Below are positions 1 to 6,570 of a stretch of DNA of 13,825 nucleotides, one piece after another. Position 1 is the stretch's first letter, and each line of letters begins with the position of its first letter. The position numbers and the translations under genes were made by a program. The notes below the pieces were generated by a model that worked only from the letters and a program-made list of their open reading frames with translations, was not told where the DNA came from and searched no databases. Source of the stretch: Bacteroidota bacterium (lineage in GTDB: Bacteria; Bacteroidota; Bacteroidia; Chitinophagales; Chitinophagaceae); NCBI GenBank assembly GCA_023391015.1, contig JAEWBT010000064.1, forward strand, positions 1-13,825. The letters run 5' to 3'.

Positions 1-23
1 CGTCAGGTTTCAAAAACCTGACG
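1..23. repeat. Palindromic hairpin at the window edge (CGTCAGGTTT stem)
   Basis: Bases 1-10 (CGTCAGGTTT) and 14-23 (AAACCTGACG) are perfect reverse complements around the 3-nt loop CAA. The element probably continues left of the window, since the following bases GGTCTTTT could extend the symmetry. It could act as a transcription terminator hairpin for a gene to the left or for SCO1 on the minus strand. From memory, similar AACCTG-type palindromes are common between Bacteroidetes genes; I cannot check copy number here. Confidence 0.6.
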
Positions 24-83
24 GGTCTTTTCCGGAAATTTCCGAAATTATGTTCTTCCAAAAGCCTTCTAAGTGGCTTCGGA

Positions 84-145
84 ATCTTTGGGTTTTGACT
101 TTTGGCTTTTGGCAATTTGGGCTTTGACGTTTGGCTCTTGGCTCC
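84..145. other. Low-complexity TTTGGCT-rich spacer
   Basis: Between the left-edge hairpin and the SCO1 stop the + strand is a degenerate run of TTTGG, TTTTGACTTTTGGC and TTGGCT words with no open frame worth calling. Comparable CTTTTG-type low-complexity DNA appears at about 7880-7905 and, in the opposite orientation, at 12847-12877. I see no gene in it. Confidence 0.4.
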
Positions 146-799
146 TTAAAACTTACTATCCGCTACCTCCTCCTTCAACAGCTCTTTCATATCCCCAATG
201 AGCTGGGCGACTTCAGTTGGATTGGTGCCGTCGTAGCTGCCGCGCCCCCGCAGATAGCCTTTGTCATCCACCAAAACGAAGTTGGGCGTGTGGATAAAAT
301 CGGGCATTACTTTCGGGTTGGTCGAGTCTTCGGCCAGGGCCAGCAGGTAGCTGTTCACGGCCATTTCGTAGAGGCGCTGCTTGTCGCCGGTTACAAAGTG
401 CCACTGGTTCGGATCGGCGTCAAATTTGAGGCTGTATTCTTTCAGTACTTCCGGGCTATCAACCTCCGGGTCCACGGTGTGGCTCATAATCTTGACGCGG
501 TCGTTGCCCCGGAATGCGGCATACACCTTCGCCATATTTTCGTTCATCTTTGGGCAAATGCTTTCGCAGGTGGTAAAGAAATACTCCACCACATAGATTT
601 TTCCGGCAAGGTCTTCGCGGGTAATGGCCTTGCCCTGCTGGTCAATAAACGTAAACGTATCCACGCGGTGGCCCGGCTGCCCCAAGACCGGCAAATGCTT
701 GGGCTGCTCTTTGTATTCTTTGTTGTAGAAAGCAAAGAATCCGGCGGCGAGGAGAAAGAAAAAAGATAGGAGAATGAGGGTGATGGTTCTGCGTTTCAT
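146..799 (-). CDS. SCO1/SenC family copper chaperone
   Basis: The protein has 217 residues from the ATG at 797-799. SCO proteins are membrane-anchored, thioredoxin-fold copper chaperones that help load the CuA site of cytochrome c oxidase. The N-terminus has a Lys/Arg-rich start and one hydrophobic segment at about residues 5-25, so the rest should face the periplasm. The Cu ligands of the family are present: the CxxxC motif CESIC at C78/C82 and a distal His at H170 in DFIHTPNF. The open frame could be extended to 1135, but the extra residues would be translated from hairpin repeats, so the ATG directly before the lysine-rich signal/anchor is preferred. The gene lies downstream of leuS on the same strand, separated by 266 bp of repeats. 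No oxidase genes are in view, so the exact partner is inferred. Confidence 0.9.
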   Translation of the reverse strand: MKRRTITLILLSFFFLLAAGFFAFYNKEYKEQPKHLPVLGQPGHRVDTFTFIDQQGKAITREDLAGKIYVVEYFFTTCESICPKMNENMAKVYAAFRGNDRVKIMSHTVDPEVDSPEVLKEYSLKFDADPNQWHFVTGDKQRLYEMAVNSYLLALAEDSTNPKVMPDFIHTPNFVLVDDKGYLRGRGSYDGTNPTEVAQLIGDMKELLKEEVADSKF

Positions 800-808
800 A
801 TGGAGATG

Positions 809-893
809 TTGGACTTTCCTTCGGAAAATTGGACCCGCCGGGGCGGATTGGACTTTGCTGCGCAAAATTGGACTTCCCTTCGGGAAATTGGAG
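809..893. repeat. Tandem array of four TTGGAC-flanked mini-hairpins
   Basis: TTGGA(C/G) occurs five times with a 19-20 bp period (809, 829, 848, 868, 888). Each interval holds a 5-bp stem with a 2-3 nt loop: TTTCC-TTC-GGAAA, CCGCC-GG-GGCGG, TTTGC-TGC-GCAAA and TTCCC-TTC-GGGAA. The flanking hexamer is fixed, while the stems differ and keep their complementarity. The array begins 10 nt before the SCO1 start codon, so it probably lies in the SCO1 5' untranslated mRNA (read there as TCCAA-hairpin). No function known to me. Confidence 0.8.
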
Positions 894-1011
894 ACCTGAG
901 AAGTTAAAGCCTGGTTGAAAAGAAAAAAGGAATTGCAGTTGATTCGACAAAAAATAACCGCAGGACACTTGAAATTAATTTCCCAAACCCCACGTCGGTT
1001 GAAGCCGGAGG

Positions 1012-1061
1012 CTCCAATTATCCAATGCGGGAGGCGTCCAATTTCCCGAAGGGAAGTCCAA
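1012..1061. repeat. TTGGAC mini-hairpin cluster in inverted orientation
   Basis: Read on the minus strand, this starts 4 nt after the leuS stop. It contains TTGGAC-TTCCC-TTC-GGGAA-A-TTGGAC, then a degenerate unit (GCCTCCCGCA), then TTGGAT and TTGGAG. The 25 bases at 1037-1061 are an exact reverse complement of 868-892 in the upstream array, so the two clusters form a perfect 25-bp inverted repeat around a 144-bp core (893-1036). No coding potential is apparent in the core. Confidence 0.75.
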
Positions 1062-1065
1062 TTAT

Positions 1066-3867
1066 CTACACCACCACATTTATCATCTTTCCGGGAACAA
1101 AAATAATCTTCTTCGGTTGGCGGCCTTCCAGCCATTTCAAGACGACTTCATCCCGGAAAACAGCGTCCTGCACCATGGTTTCGGTGGCATCCACGGGTAA
1201 AAGCACCTCGGAGCGCGTTTTACCGTTGATGGCTACGGGGTACATTTTCTCGGTTTCGGTGAGGTACTGCTCGTTATAGACCGGCCAGCCGGCATCCACC
1301 ACGGAAGATTGATGGCCCATCGCGCACCACAACTCCTCAGACAGGTGTGGGGCAAACGGCGCAAGGATAACCAACAGGTTTTCCAACACTTCCTGCGAAT
1401 GGCAGTTGCTGCTGGTGAGTTCGTTGACGCAAATCATCAGGGCCGAAACCGCCGTGTTCATAGAGAACGCTTCAATATCGCTTCCAACTTTCTTGATGGT
1501 TTTGTGCAGCACGCGAAGCTGCGCCTCAGTGGCCGGTTCGGCGGTTACCAGCCATTGCCCGTTTGGGTCGTAAAATAAGCGCCAGGTCTTTTTCAGGAAA
1601 CGGTGTACGCCCTCGATGCCCTGCGTATCCCACGGCTTGCTCGCTTCCAACGGCCCGAGGAACATCTCGTACATCCGGAAGGTATCCGCGCCGTACTGCG
1701 CCACCACATCGTCGGGATTTACAACGTTGTGCTTGGATTTGGACATTTTTTCAACCATCGATTCACACTGAAAAGAGCCATCGGCACCTTTCTCAAAGTG
1801 GTAATCAGCATACTCTGGTCGCCATTTTTTAAAACCTTCGATGTCAAGATTATTACCATCCACCAAAGCAAGATTTACGCGTACCGGGTCCAGTTCATAT
1901 CCTTTGGGAACCGGCACATTTGCCGAGTAAAAGGTCTTGGTTTCGCGGTGCAGCAGGATATAACGCGACACTCCCTGTATCATCCCCTGATTGATCAACC
2001 GCTTAAACGGCTCATCAAACCCGATATAACCGAGGTCAAACAAGACTTTCGTAAAGAAACGGGCGTAGAGCAAGTGGCCCACGGCGTGTTCCGTTCCGCC
2101 CATATACACATCCACCTGCCCCCAGTAGCTCGTAGCATCGGGGTCGGCAAAGGCTTCGTCGTTGAACGGGTCGGCGTAGCGCAGAAAATACCACGACGAA
2201 CCGGCGTAACCCGGCATTGTGTTGGTTTCGCGCAGTCCGGCAGGCGTGGTTACCCAGTCTTCAATATTGGCCAGCGGCCCCTGCCCTTCCGGCCCCGGCC
2301 CATAGGTTTCCACATCGGGCAGCACCACAGGCAATTGGCGCAGTTCGTCGGGCAGCGCAACGTCTTCCTCGTCGATGCCATAGGGCGTCGCGCCGCGATA
2401 CACAATCGGGAACGGCTCGCCCCAGTAGCGCTGCCGGCTAAAGCCCGCGTCGCGCAGGCGGTAGGTGGTTTGCGCATAGCCCACGCCGCCGTCTTCCAGC
2501 GCGCGGATGGCCGCATCAAAGGCTTTGTCGGCAGGCAGGCCGCTGAGGAAACCGCTGCTTTCAATGATGGCGTCTTTGCTACTACAGGCTTCGTGACCGG
2601 TGTAGTGCGCCCCGAAAATATTGGTAATCGGCAGGTCAAATTCCCGCGCAAAAGCAAAGTCGCGCTCGTCGCCCGCCGGCACGCCCATAATCGCGCCCGT
2701 GCCGTAGCCCGCCAGCACGTAATCGGCAATATAAACCGGAACGGATTTGCGGGTGAAAGGATGCGTGACGTAAGCGCCGGTAAACGCGCCGGTTACTTTT
2801 TTCACTTCCGTCATCCGCTCGCGCTCGCTCTTGGCTGCGGCCTGCTGCACGTATTCGGCCACCGTTTTCCGGTAATCGGCTGTCGTAATCACCCCAACCA
2901 GCTCGTGTTCGGGGGCCAGCACCAGAAAATCCACCCCAAAAATCGTGTCGGGGCGGGTGGTAAACGCTTTGATCACGCGCCCTTCGCCGCCATCCACCGG
3001 AAACTCCACAATCGCACCGGTGCTTTTGCCAATCCAGTTGCGCTGCATTTCCTTTACCGCCGGGCTCCAGTCAATCGTTTCCAGATCATTCAGCAGCCGG
3101 TCTGAATACTCGGTGATGCGCAAATTCCACTGCCGCATTTTCTTACGCACACACGGGTGGCCGCCGCGCTCGCTCACGCCGCCAATCACCTCGTCGTTGG
3201 CCAGCACCGTGCCCAGCGCCTCGCACCACCACACGTCGGTCAGCGCCAGGTAAGCCAGCCGGTAATTCATCAAGACCGCGCGCCGCTCCTCACCCGATTT
3301 TTTCTTCCAGCCGTCGGCCTCGAATTGCAGGCGCGGGTCGCCGGGGCAGGTGTGGTTCAGGTTCCCTTCTTTCTCAAAAATCTTCAGCAAATCGGCAATA
3401 GGCCGCGCTTTCTGGGCTTTGCGGTCATACCAGGAGTGGAAGAGTTGCAGGAACAGCCACTGCGTCCACTTGTAATACGCCGGGTCGGATGTTTTTACCT
3501 CGCGGCTCCAGTCGTAGGAAAAGCCGATGGCGTCCAGCTGCCTGCGGTAGCGGGCAATGTTTTCTTCGGTGGTTTTGGCGGGATGCTGACCGGTTTCGAT
3601 GGCATATTGTTCCGCCGGCAATCCAAAGGCGTCGTAGCCCATCGGGTGCAGCACGTTGAAGCCGCGCAGGCGCTTGTAACGGGCATGAACATCGCTTGCA
3701 ATGTAGCCGAGCGGGTGGCCCACATGCAGCCCCGCGCCGCTGGGATAGGGAAACATATCCAGCACGTAGTACTTCGGCCGGTCGGGGTCTTCTACAACTT
3801 TATACGTGTCGTGGGCAGCCCAAAATTGCTGCCATTTCTGTTCGATGTCGCGGAATGCGTATTCCAT
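1066..3867 (-). CDS. leuS: Leucyl-tRNA synthetase
   Basis: This 933-residue class Ia aminoacyl-tRNA synthetase charges tRNA-Leu with leucine in the cytoplasm. The start is the ATG at 3865-3867, giving MEYAFRDIEQKWQQFW, the usual LeuRS N-terminus. The ATP-binding HIGH motif appears as HVGH at residues 48-51 within PYPSGAGLHVGHPLGY, and KMSKS lies near residue 700. The CP1 editing domain has the threonine-rich TTRPDTIFGVDF segment, and MQRNWIGKSTG precedes it. The zinc-like module looks degenerate, with Cys in WWCEALGTVLAN and HPCVRKK rather than four clear cysteines. The ALEU anticodon-binding and C-terminal domains are complete, ending KMINVVV. It follows maf by 82 bp; that gap holds two TTCCGGAA palindromes. 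Length is normal for the family. Confidence 0.98.
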   Translation of the reverse strand: MEYAFRDIEQKWQQFWAAHDTYKVVEDPDRPKYYVLDMFPYPSGAGLHVGHPLGYIASDVHARYKRLRGFNVLHPMGYDAFGLPAEQYAIETGQHPAKTTEENIARYRRQLDAIGFSYDWSREVKTSDPAYYKWTQWLFLQLFHSWYDRKAQKARPIADLLKIFEKEGNLNHTCPGDPRLQFEADGWKKKSGEERRAVLMNYRLAYLALTDVWWCEALGTVLANDEVIGGVSERGGHPCVRKKMRQWNLRITEYSDRLLNDLETIDWSPAVKEMQRNWIGKSTGAIVEFPVDGGEGRVIKAFTTRPDTIFGVDFLVLAPEHELVGVITTADYRKTVAEYVQQAAAKSERERMTEVKKVTGAFTGAYVTHPFTRKSVPVYIADYVLAGYGTGAIMGVPAGDERDFAFAREFDLPITNIFGAHYTGHEACSSKDAIIESSGFLSGLPADKAFDAAIRALEDGGVGYAQTTYRLRDAGFSRQRYWGEPFPIVYRGATPYGIDEEDVALPDELRQLPVVLPDVETYGPGPEGQGPLANIEDWVTTPAGLRETNTMPGYAGSSWYFLRYADPFNDEAFADPDATSYWGQVDVYMGGTEHAVGHLLYARFFTKVLFDLGYIGFDEPFKRLINQGMIQGVSRYILLHRETKTFYSANVPVPKGYELDPVRVNLALVDGNNLDIEGFKKWRPEYADYHFEKGADGSFQCESMVEKMSKSKHNVVNPDDVVAQYGADTFRMYEMFLGPLEASKPWDTQGIEGVHRFLKKTWRLFYDPNGQWLVTAEPATEAQLRVLHKTIKKVGSDIEAFSMNTAVSALMICVNELTSSNCHSQEVLENLLVILAPFAPHLSEELWCAMGHQSSVVDAGWPVYNEQYLTETEKMYPVAINGKTRSEVLLPVDATETMVQDAVFRDEVVLKWLEGRQPKKIIFVPGKMINVVV

Positions 3868-3949
3868 TTGGGGGATAGAGCTTTCCGGAAAAAGAGGGCC
3901 GTTTTCCGGAAAATAAGGGTCTGAAAACGAGCGCGAAGATACACCGGGC

Positions 3950-4531
3950 TTAGAAGCCGGTTTGCAACGGCAACTCCACGCCAAAATCGCTGCTCAGGAT
4001 TTTCACCACTTCGCCAATCGGCAGGCCCATCACGCTGTAATAATCACCGTTGATGCGCTCGATGGCTACCAGCCCAATCCACTCGTGAATGGCATAAGAG
4101 CCGGCTTTGTCGAGCGGCGGCTGGGTGGCGACGTAATGATTAATCTGCTCCTGGACCAATTCCCGGAACACCACCTCGCTTAGCACGGTAAAAGATTCTA
4201 CTTTCTCGACGTTGCGGATGCACACGCCAGTAGCTACGGTGTGGGCCTTTCCGGAAAGGCGGCGAAGCATCCGGATGGCATCTTCGGCATCGGCGGGCTT
4301 GCCAATCATTTCCCCATCCAGAATCACGATGGTGTCGGCGGCTACGATGGTCTGGCCTTCGGTGGCGAAAATGGCATCGGCTTTTTTGCGGGCCAGAAAC
4401 TCGGCTACTTTTTCGGCTTCTACGCCTTCCGGCGCGGTTTCGTCCACGTCGGGAATGCGGATTTCAAAATCATAGCCGGCCTGTGTCATCAGTTGCTGGC
4501 GGCGGGGCGATTGGGAGGCGAGGATAAGCAT
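3950..4531 (-). CDS. maf: Maf family nucleoside triphosphate pyrophosphatase
   Basis: The protein has 193 residues from the ATG at 4529-4531. Maf proteins hydrolyse non-canonical or pyrimidine nucleoside triphosphates to monophosphate and pyrophosphate in the cytoplasm. Key features are the N-terminal SQSPRR (S6-R11), the catalytic Asp in VAADTIV (D66), GKPADAEDA (K78), DKAGSY (141-146) and GLPI near the C-terminus. DKAGSY resembles the YhdE/dTTP-UTP type, where a Gln-containing motif follows; here it is AIHE, so substrate preference is inferred. TTCCGGAA at 4249 encodes SG in the LSGKAH loop. The gene is 168 bp downstream of the prenyltransferase gene and upstream of leuS on the same strand. 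A TTGGAG hairpin cluster begins 8 nt before its start codon. Confidence 0.92.
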   Translation of the reverse strand: MLILASQSPRRQQLMTQAGYDFEIRIPDVDETAPEGVEAEKVAEFLARKKADAIFATEGQTIVAADTIVILDGEMIGKPADAEDAIRMLRRLSGKAHTVATGVCIRNVEKVESFTVLSEVVFRELVQEQINHYVATQPPLDKAGSYAIHEWIGLVAIERINGDYYSVMGLPIGEVVKILSSDFGVELPLQTGF

Positions 4532-4538
4532 GGTATTG

Positions 4539-4599
4539 TTGGAGCCCTTCGGGCGTTGGATGAAGTTGGAGCTTCGCGTTGGAGCCTTCGGCGTTTTGG
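4539..4599. repeat. TTGGAG mini-hairpin cluster upstream of maf
   Basis: TTGGA(G/T) occurs at 4539, 4556, 4566 and 4579, with a degenerate TTTGG at about 4595. Between them are GCCC-TTC-GGGC, GC-TTC-GC and GCC-TTC-GGC mini-hairpins, all with a TTC loop. The cluster ends 7 nt before the maf ATG, matching the position and orientation of the array before SCO1 (9 nt). Confidence 0.65.
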
Positions 4600-4619
4600 T
4601 GTAAAAATGTCGAATTTAA

Positions 4620-4647
4620 GTAGAGACGTTGCATGCAACGTCTCTAC
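4620..4647. repeat. 28-bp perfect palindrome with GTAGAGAC arms, core 1
   Basis: The element is an exact palindrome: arms GTAGAGAC (4620-4627) and GTCTCTAC (4640-4647) around the core GTTGCATGCAAC. It lies between the prenyltransferase stop and the maf start. Related elements with the same arms and different cores are at 5749-5776, 5821-5848 and 11213-11273. Confidence 0.8.
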
Positions 4648-4699
4648 CAAGCACATATTACATGCCTTGCACAACCGATTTGATGGAAACTGCTACCTA

Positions 4700-5584
4700 T
4701 CAAATCCACCACAAACAAACCAATCCACCGAGCATCAACAATTTCAAGAGATTGCTGTAGCGGTGGAAACCGGCAGGCGTTTTTTGGCGGAATAACGTTA
4801 TTGTCCAGAGCGCCAGCGGCAGGGTGATAAGGAAGGTGATTAAAACCGCTGCAAACATCTTGCTCTGCTGCGCCAGATTTCCGGAAATCAGGCTTAAAAA
4901 AGCAATGGACGAAACCCCTAAAAAGGCCGTCAGCAATACAGTGTTTCTTACGCCCCAGACGATGGGCAACGTCCGGCAGCCTTCGGCGCGGTCGCCTTCC
5001 AGATCTTCGATGTCTTTCACCATTTCGCGCATCCAGGTAAGCAGGAAGGCAAAGCCTGCAAGGCCGGTTATCGCGTTACGAACAGCAAGAATTTGAGGAG
5101 AATTTCCGGAAATCCAAAACAAAGGCTCGTACAAAACCAGCAGCAGAATACTCAGCGCCGTCAGCGCCGCCACCACTAAATTTCCAATCACCGGCAGTCG
5201 TTTCCACCAAACTGAATAGGCCCATAAAAGGAAAATGGTTCCAGCCTGAATCAGCAATAATAAAAGCGTCCCCGCCGCCCGCGCCACTGGCAGGGCAGCC
5301 AGCATTCCAACCGCATTCAAAAGCGCATAAAAAAGAACCGTTTTCCGGCGGATTTCCGGAATATTGGGCAGGGCTTTTTGTGGCTTGTTTCGCGTGTCGA
5401 TGGCCGTGTCGTAGAAATCGTTGATGAGGTAACCGGCGGCGGTAATCGCGACGGTGGAAAGGATTAAGAGAGAAACATTTCCGGAATTTAAAGCCTGCAA
5501 CGGCCCCACCCGCGCCTTCAGATACCCCCAACACACCGCCTGCGTCAGGGCGACCATCAATAAGTTGTTGGGTCGGAAGTTCAT
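4700..5584 (-). CDS. UbiA family prenyltransferase (geranylgeranylglycerol-phosphate geranylgeranyltransferase-like)
   Basis: This is a 294-residue integral membrane protein from the ATG at 5582-5584. UbiA enzymes transfer an isoprenoid from a prenyl diphosphate to an acceptor, with Mg2+ held by two Asp-rich motifs. Both are present: NDFYDTAIDTRN (residues 55-66) and DIEDLEGD (191-198). The sequence is otherwise hydrophobic, with about eight or nine predicted membrane segments (for example 36-55, 84-100, 106-124, 134-152, 172-184, 214-232). Bacteroidetes members next to maf are commonly named as geranylgeranylglycerol-phosphate geranylgeranyltransferase-like; the true acceptor cannot be read from the sequence. 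Four TTCCGGAA copies lie in this gene, encoding three SGN tripeptides and one IPE. The gene is transcribed toward maf and leuS. Confidence 0.88.
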   Translation of the reverse strand: MNFRPNNLLMVALTQAVCWGYLKARVGPLQALNSGNVSLLILSTVAITAAGYLINDFYDTAIDTRNKPQKALPNIPEIRRKTVLFYALLNAVGMLAALPVARAAGTLLLLLIQAGTIFLLWAYSVWWKRLPVIGNLVVAALTALSILLLVLYEPLFWISGNSPQILAVRNAITGLAGFAFLLTWMREMVKDIEDLEGDRAEGCRTLPIVWGVRNTVLLTAFLGVSSIAFLSLISGNLAQQSKMFAAVLITFLITLPLALWTITLFRQKTPAGFHRYSNLLKLLMLGGLVCLWWI

Positions 5585-5664
5585 GAAGAAGCGAATGTGG
5601 CGCTCGTTGATTTGATAAAAAGCGGTCTCCTAAATGCGCATCCCCGAAAACCAAGGGTTTTGGG

Positions 5665-5716
5665 GCTCTTATCTTTTGTCATTCCGCCCAAAGGCGGGGT
5701 GACAAAAGATAAGAGC
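5665..5716. repeat. Long inverted repeat, 24-nt arms with a 4-nt loop
   Basis: The left arm at 5665-5688 and right arm at 5693-5716 are complementary over 24 nt except for two positions (TT against GG). These would be U-G wobble pairs in a + strand transcript but A-C mismatches on the other strand. The loop is CAAA. The arms contain GCTCTTATCTTTTGTCA. A second G/C-capped hairpin (CCCCgAAAACC-aa-GGgTTTTGGGG, 5642-5665) directly adjoins it. The hairpin sits between pyrE and the prenyltransferase gene and may be a terminator or a REP-like element. Confidence 0.65.
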
Positions 5717-5748
5717 TATAACATTCCTAGATATCCTATTCCGTTTCC

Positions 5749-5776
5749 GTAAAGACAAGACATGCCTTGTCTCTAC
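5749..5776. repeat. GTAGAGAC-type palindrome, core 2 (imperfect copy)
   Basis: The element follows the GTAGAGAC/GTCTCTAC plan with core AAGACATGCCTT. Two positions break symmetry (GTAAAGAC in the left arm, and A for G in the core). It lies 45 bp from the copy at 5821-5848. Confidence 0.7.
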
Positions 5777-5820
5777 ATAATCCCTAACCACCCTGTGCCT
5801 TGGAAAATTTGCGTCTTGGT

Positions 5821-5848
5821 CTGAAGACAAGGCATGCCTTGTCTCTAC
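5821..5848. repeat. GTAGAGAC-type palindrome, core 2
   Basis: The inner 20 bases AGACAAGGCATGCCTTGTCT (5825-5844) are a perfect palindrome. The right arm ends GTCTCTAC, while the outer four bases on the left (CTGA) have diverged. It sits 14 bp beyond the pyrE stop. Confidence 0.75.
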
Positions 5849-5852
5849 AAAT

Positions 5853-5886
5853 CCCTCATTCCTCATCCCTCATTCCTCATCCCTGA
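5853..5886. repeat. 14-bp tandem repeat running into the pyrE 3' end
   Basis: The unit CCCTCATTCCTCAT occurs at 5853-5866 and 5867-5880, followed by a partial third unit (CCCTGA). The pyrE stop codon (5863-5865) and last few codons lie inside it, so the repeat encodes the MRNEG tail of PyrE. Confidence 0.75.
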
Positions 5887-6513
5887 CCTTCCCCACACTT
5901 CCGGCGCTTCCCGCCACACCTGCAAGGTCTCCATTTCGTCCGCTGAAACTTTGCCGCTTTCCAGGGCCGTTTCGAGCAACGCTGCATAGTTGCTGATGGT
6001 TTTGAGCGGCACGCCTGCTTTCTCAAACGCTGCCTGTGCCACCGGGAAACCGTAGGTAAAGAGAGCACACATCCCAATCACCTCCGCGCCCGCTGCGCGC
6101 AAGGCTTCCACCGCTTGCAGACTGCTGCCGCCGGTGCTCACGAGGTCTTCCACAACCACCACTTTCCAACCCGGTTGCAGTCCACCCTCAATCTGATTGC
6201 CGCGACCGTGTTCTTTCGGTTTGGAACGCACATAGACGAAGGGCAGTTTGAGGAGGTCGGCGGCCAGCATACCGTGGGGAATGCCCGCCGTGGCCACGCC
6301 CGCGATGCAGTCGGCGTCGGGGAAATGCTCCAGCACCATATTGGCCAGTTCGCTTTTCACAAAATCGCGGACGTGAGGATGGGCCAGCAGGGTGCGGTTG
6401 TCGCAATACACCGGCGATTTCCAGCCCGAAGCCCAGGTAAATGGGTTTTGGGCATCAATTTTGACGGCACTAATTTGCAGCAGCTTTTGGGCGAAATGTT
6501 TGGGCGTTGTCAT
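5863..6513 (-). CDS. pyrE: Orotate phosphoribosyltransferase
   Basis: PyrE joins orotate to PRPP to make orotidine 5'-phosphate, step five of de novo UMP synthesis, in the cytoplasm. The protein has 216 residues from the ATG at 6511-6513 (MTTPKHFAQKLLQISAVK). Signature parts are ASGWKSPVYCDNR (28-40), the mobile catalytic loop KPKEHGRGNQIEG (98-110) and the PRPP-binding VVVVEDLVSTGGS (118-130). The frame stays open upstream to 6804, but that stretch is antisense to the NUDIX gene and has no OPRT similarity, so the internal ATG is used. The last residues (MRNEG) come from a 14-bp tandem repeat, so the natural C-terminus has probably been altered. It diverges from the NUDIX gene across a 57-bp gap. 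Confidence 0.96.
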   Translation of the reverse strand: MTTPKHFAQKLLQISAVKIDAQNPFTWASGWKSPVYCDNRTLLAHPHVRDFVKSELANMVLEHFPDADCIAGVATAGIPHGMLAADLLKLPFVYVRSKPKEHGRGNQIEGGLQPGWKVVVVEDLVSTGGSSLQAVEALRAAGAEVIGMCALFTYGFPVAQAAFEKAGVPLKTISNYAALLETALESGKVSADEMETLQVWREAPEVWGRSGMRNEG

Positions 6514-6519
6514 AACCGG

Positions 6520-6527
6520 CAAACCTA
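6520..6527 (-). promoter_or_regulatory. Candidate -7 element for pyrE (TAGGTTTG)
   Basis: On the minus strand TAGGTTTG matches the Bacteroidetes sigma-ABfr -7 consensus TAnnTTTG exactly. Its last base is 6 nt before the pyrE ATG, so transcription from it would start at or next to the start codon. No TTTG-like -33 element is seen 19-21 bp further upstream, so a chance match is possible. Confidence 0.4.
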
Positions 6528-6570
6528 CAACAGCCCGCGGCCTCTTTCTTCCAGCCTTCTCTTTTTTCCG

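Noticed and set aside
800..1135. N-terminal extension of SCO1 by 112 residues
   Set aside because: The extra residues (SNFPKGSP..., APAGPIFRRK) are translated from the hairpin arrays and overlap the leuS end; the lysine-rich ATG start with a membrane anchor is far better.
1603..3105. 500-codon open frame on the plus strand opposite leuS
   Set aside because: It is fully antisense to the strongly recognisable LeuRS, is rich in His/Arg/Gly in a way typical of mirror frames of GC-rich genes, and shows no domain.
3157..3924. 255-codon plus-strand open frame opposite the leuS 5' end
   Set aside because: It is an antisense shadow of leuS with no recognisable motif.
5665..5716. Reading the long inverted repeat as a classic rho-independent terminator for pyrE
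   Set aside because: No T-run follows on the minus strand, and the pairing is weaker on that strand; it is kept as a repeat only.
5669..5866. 65-codon minus-strand open frame overlapping the pyrE stop
   Set aside because: It consists of translated palindromes and tandem repeats (VETRHALS, VETRHVLSL) and overlaps an inverted repeat; no protein-like composition.
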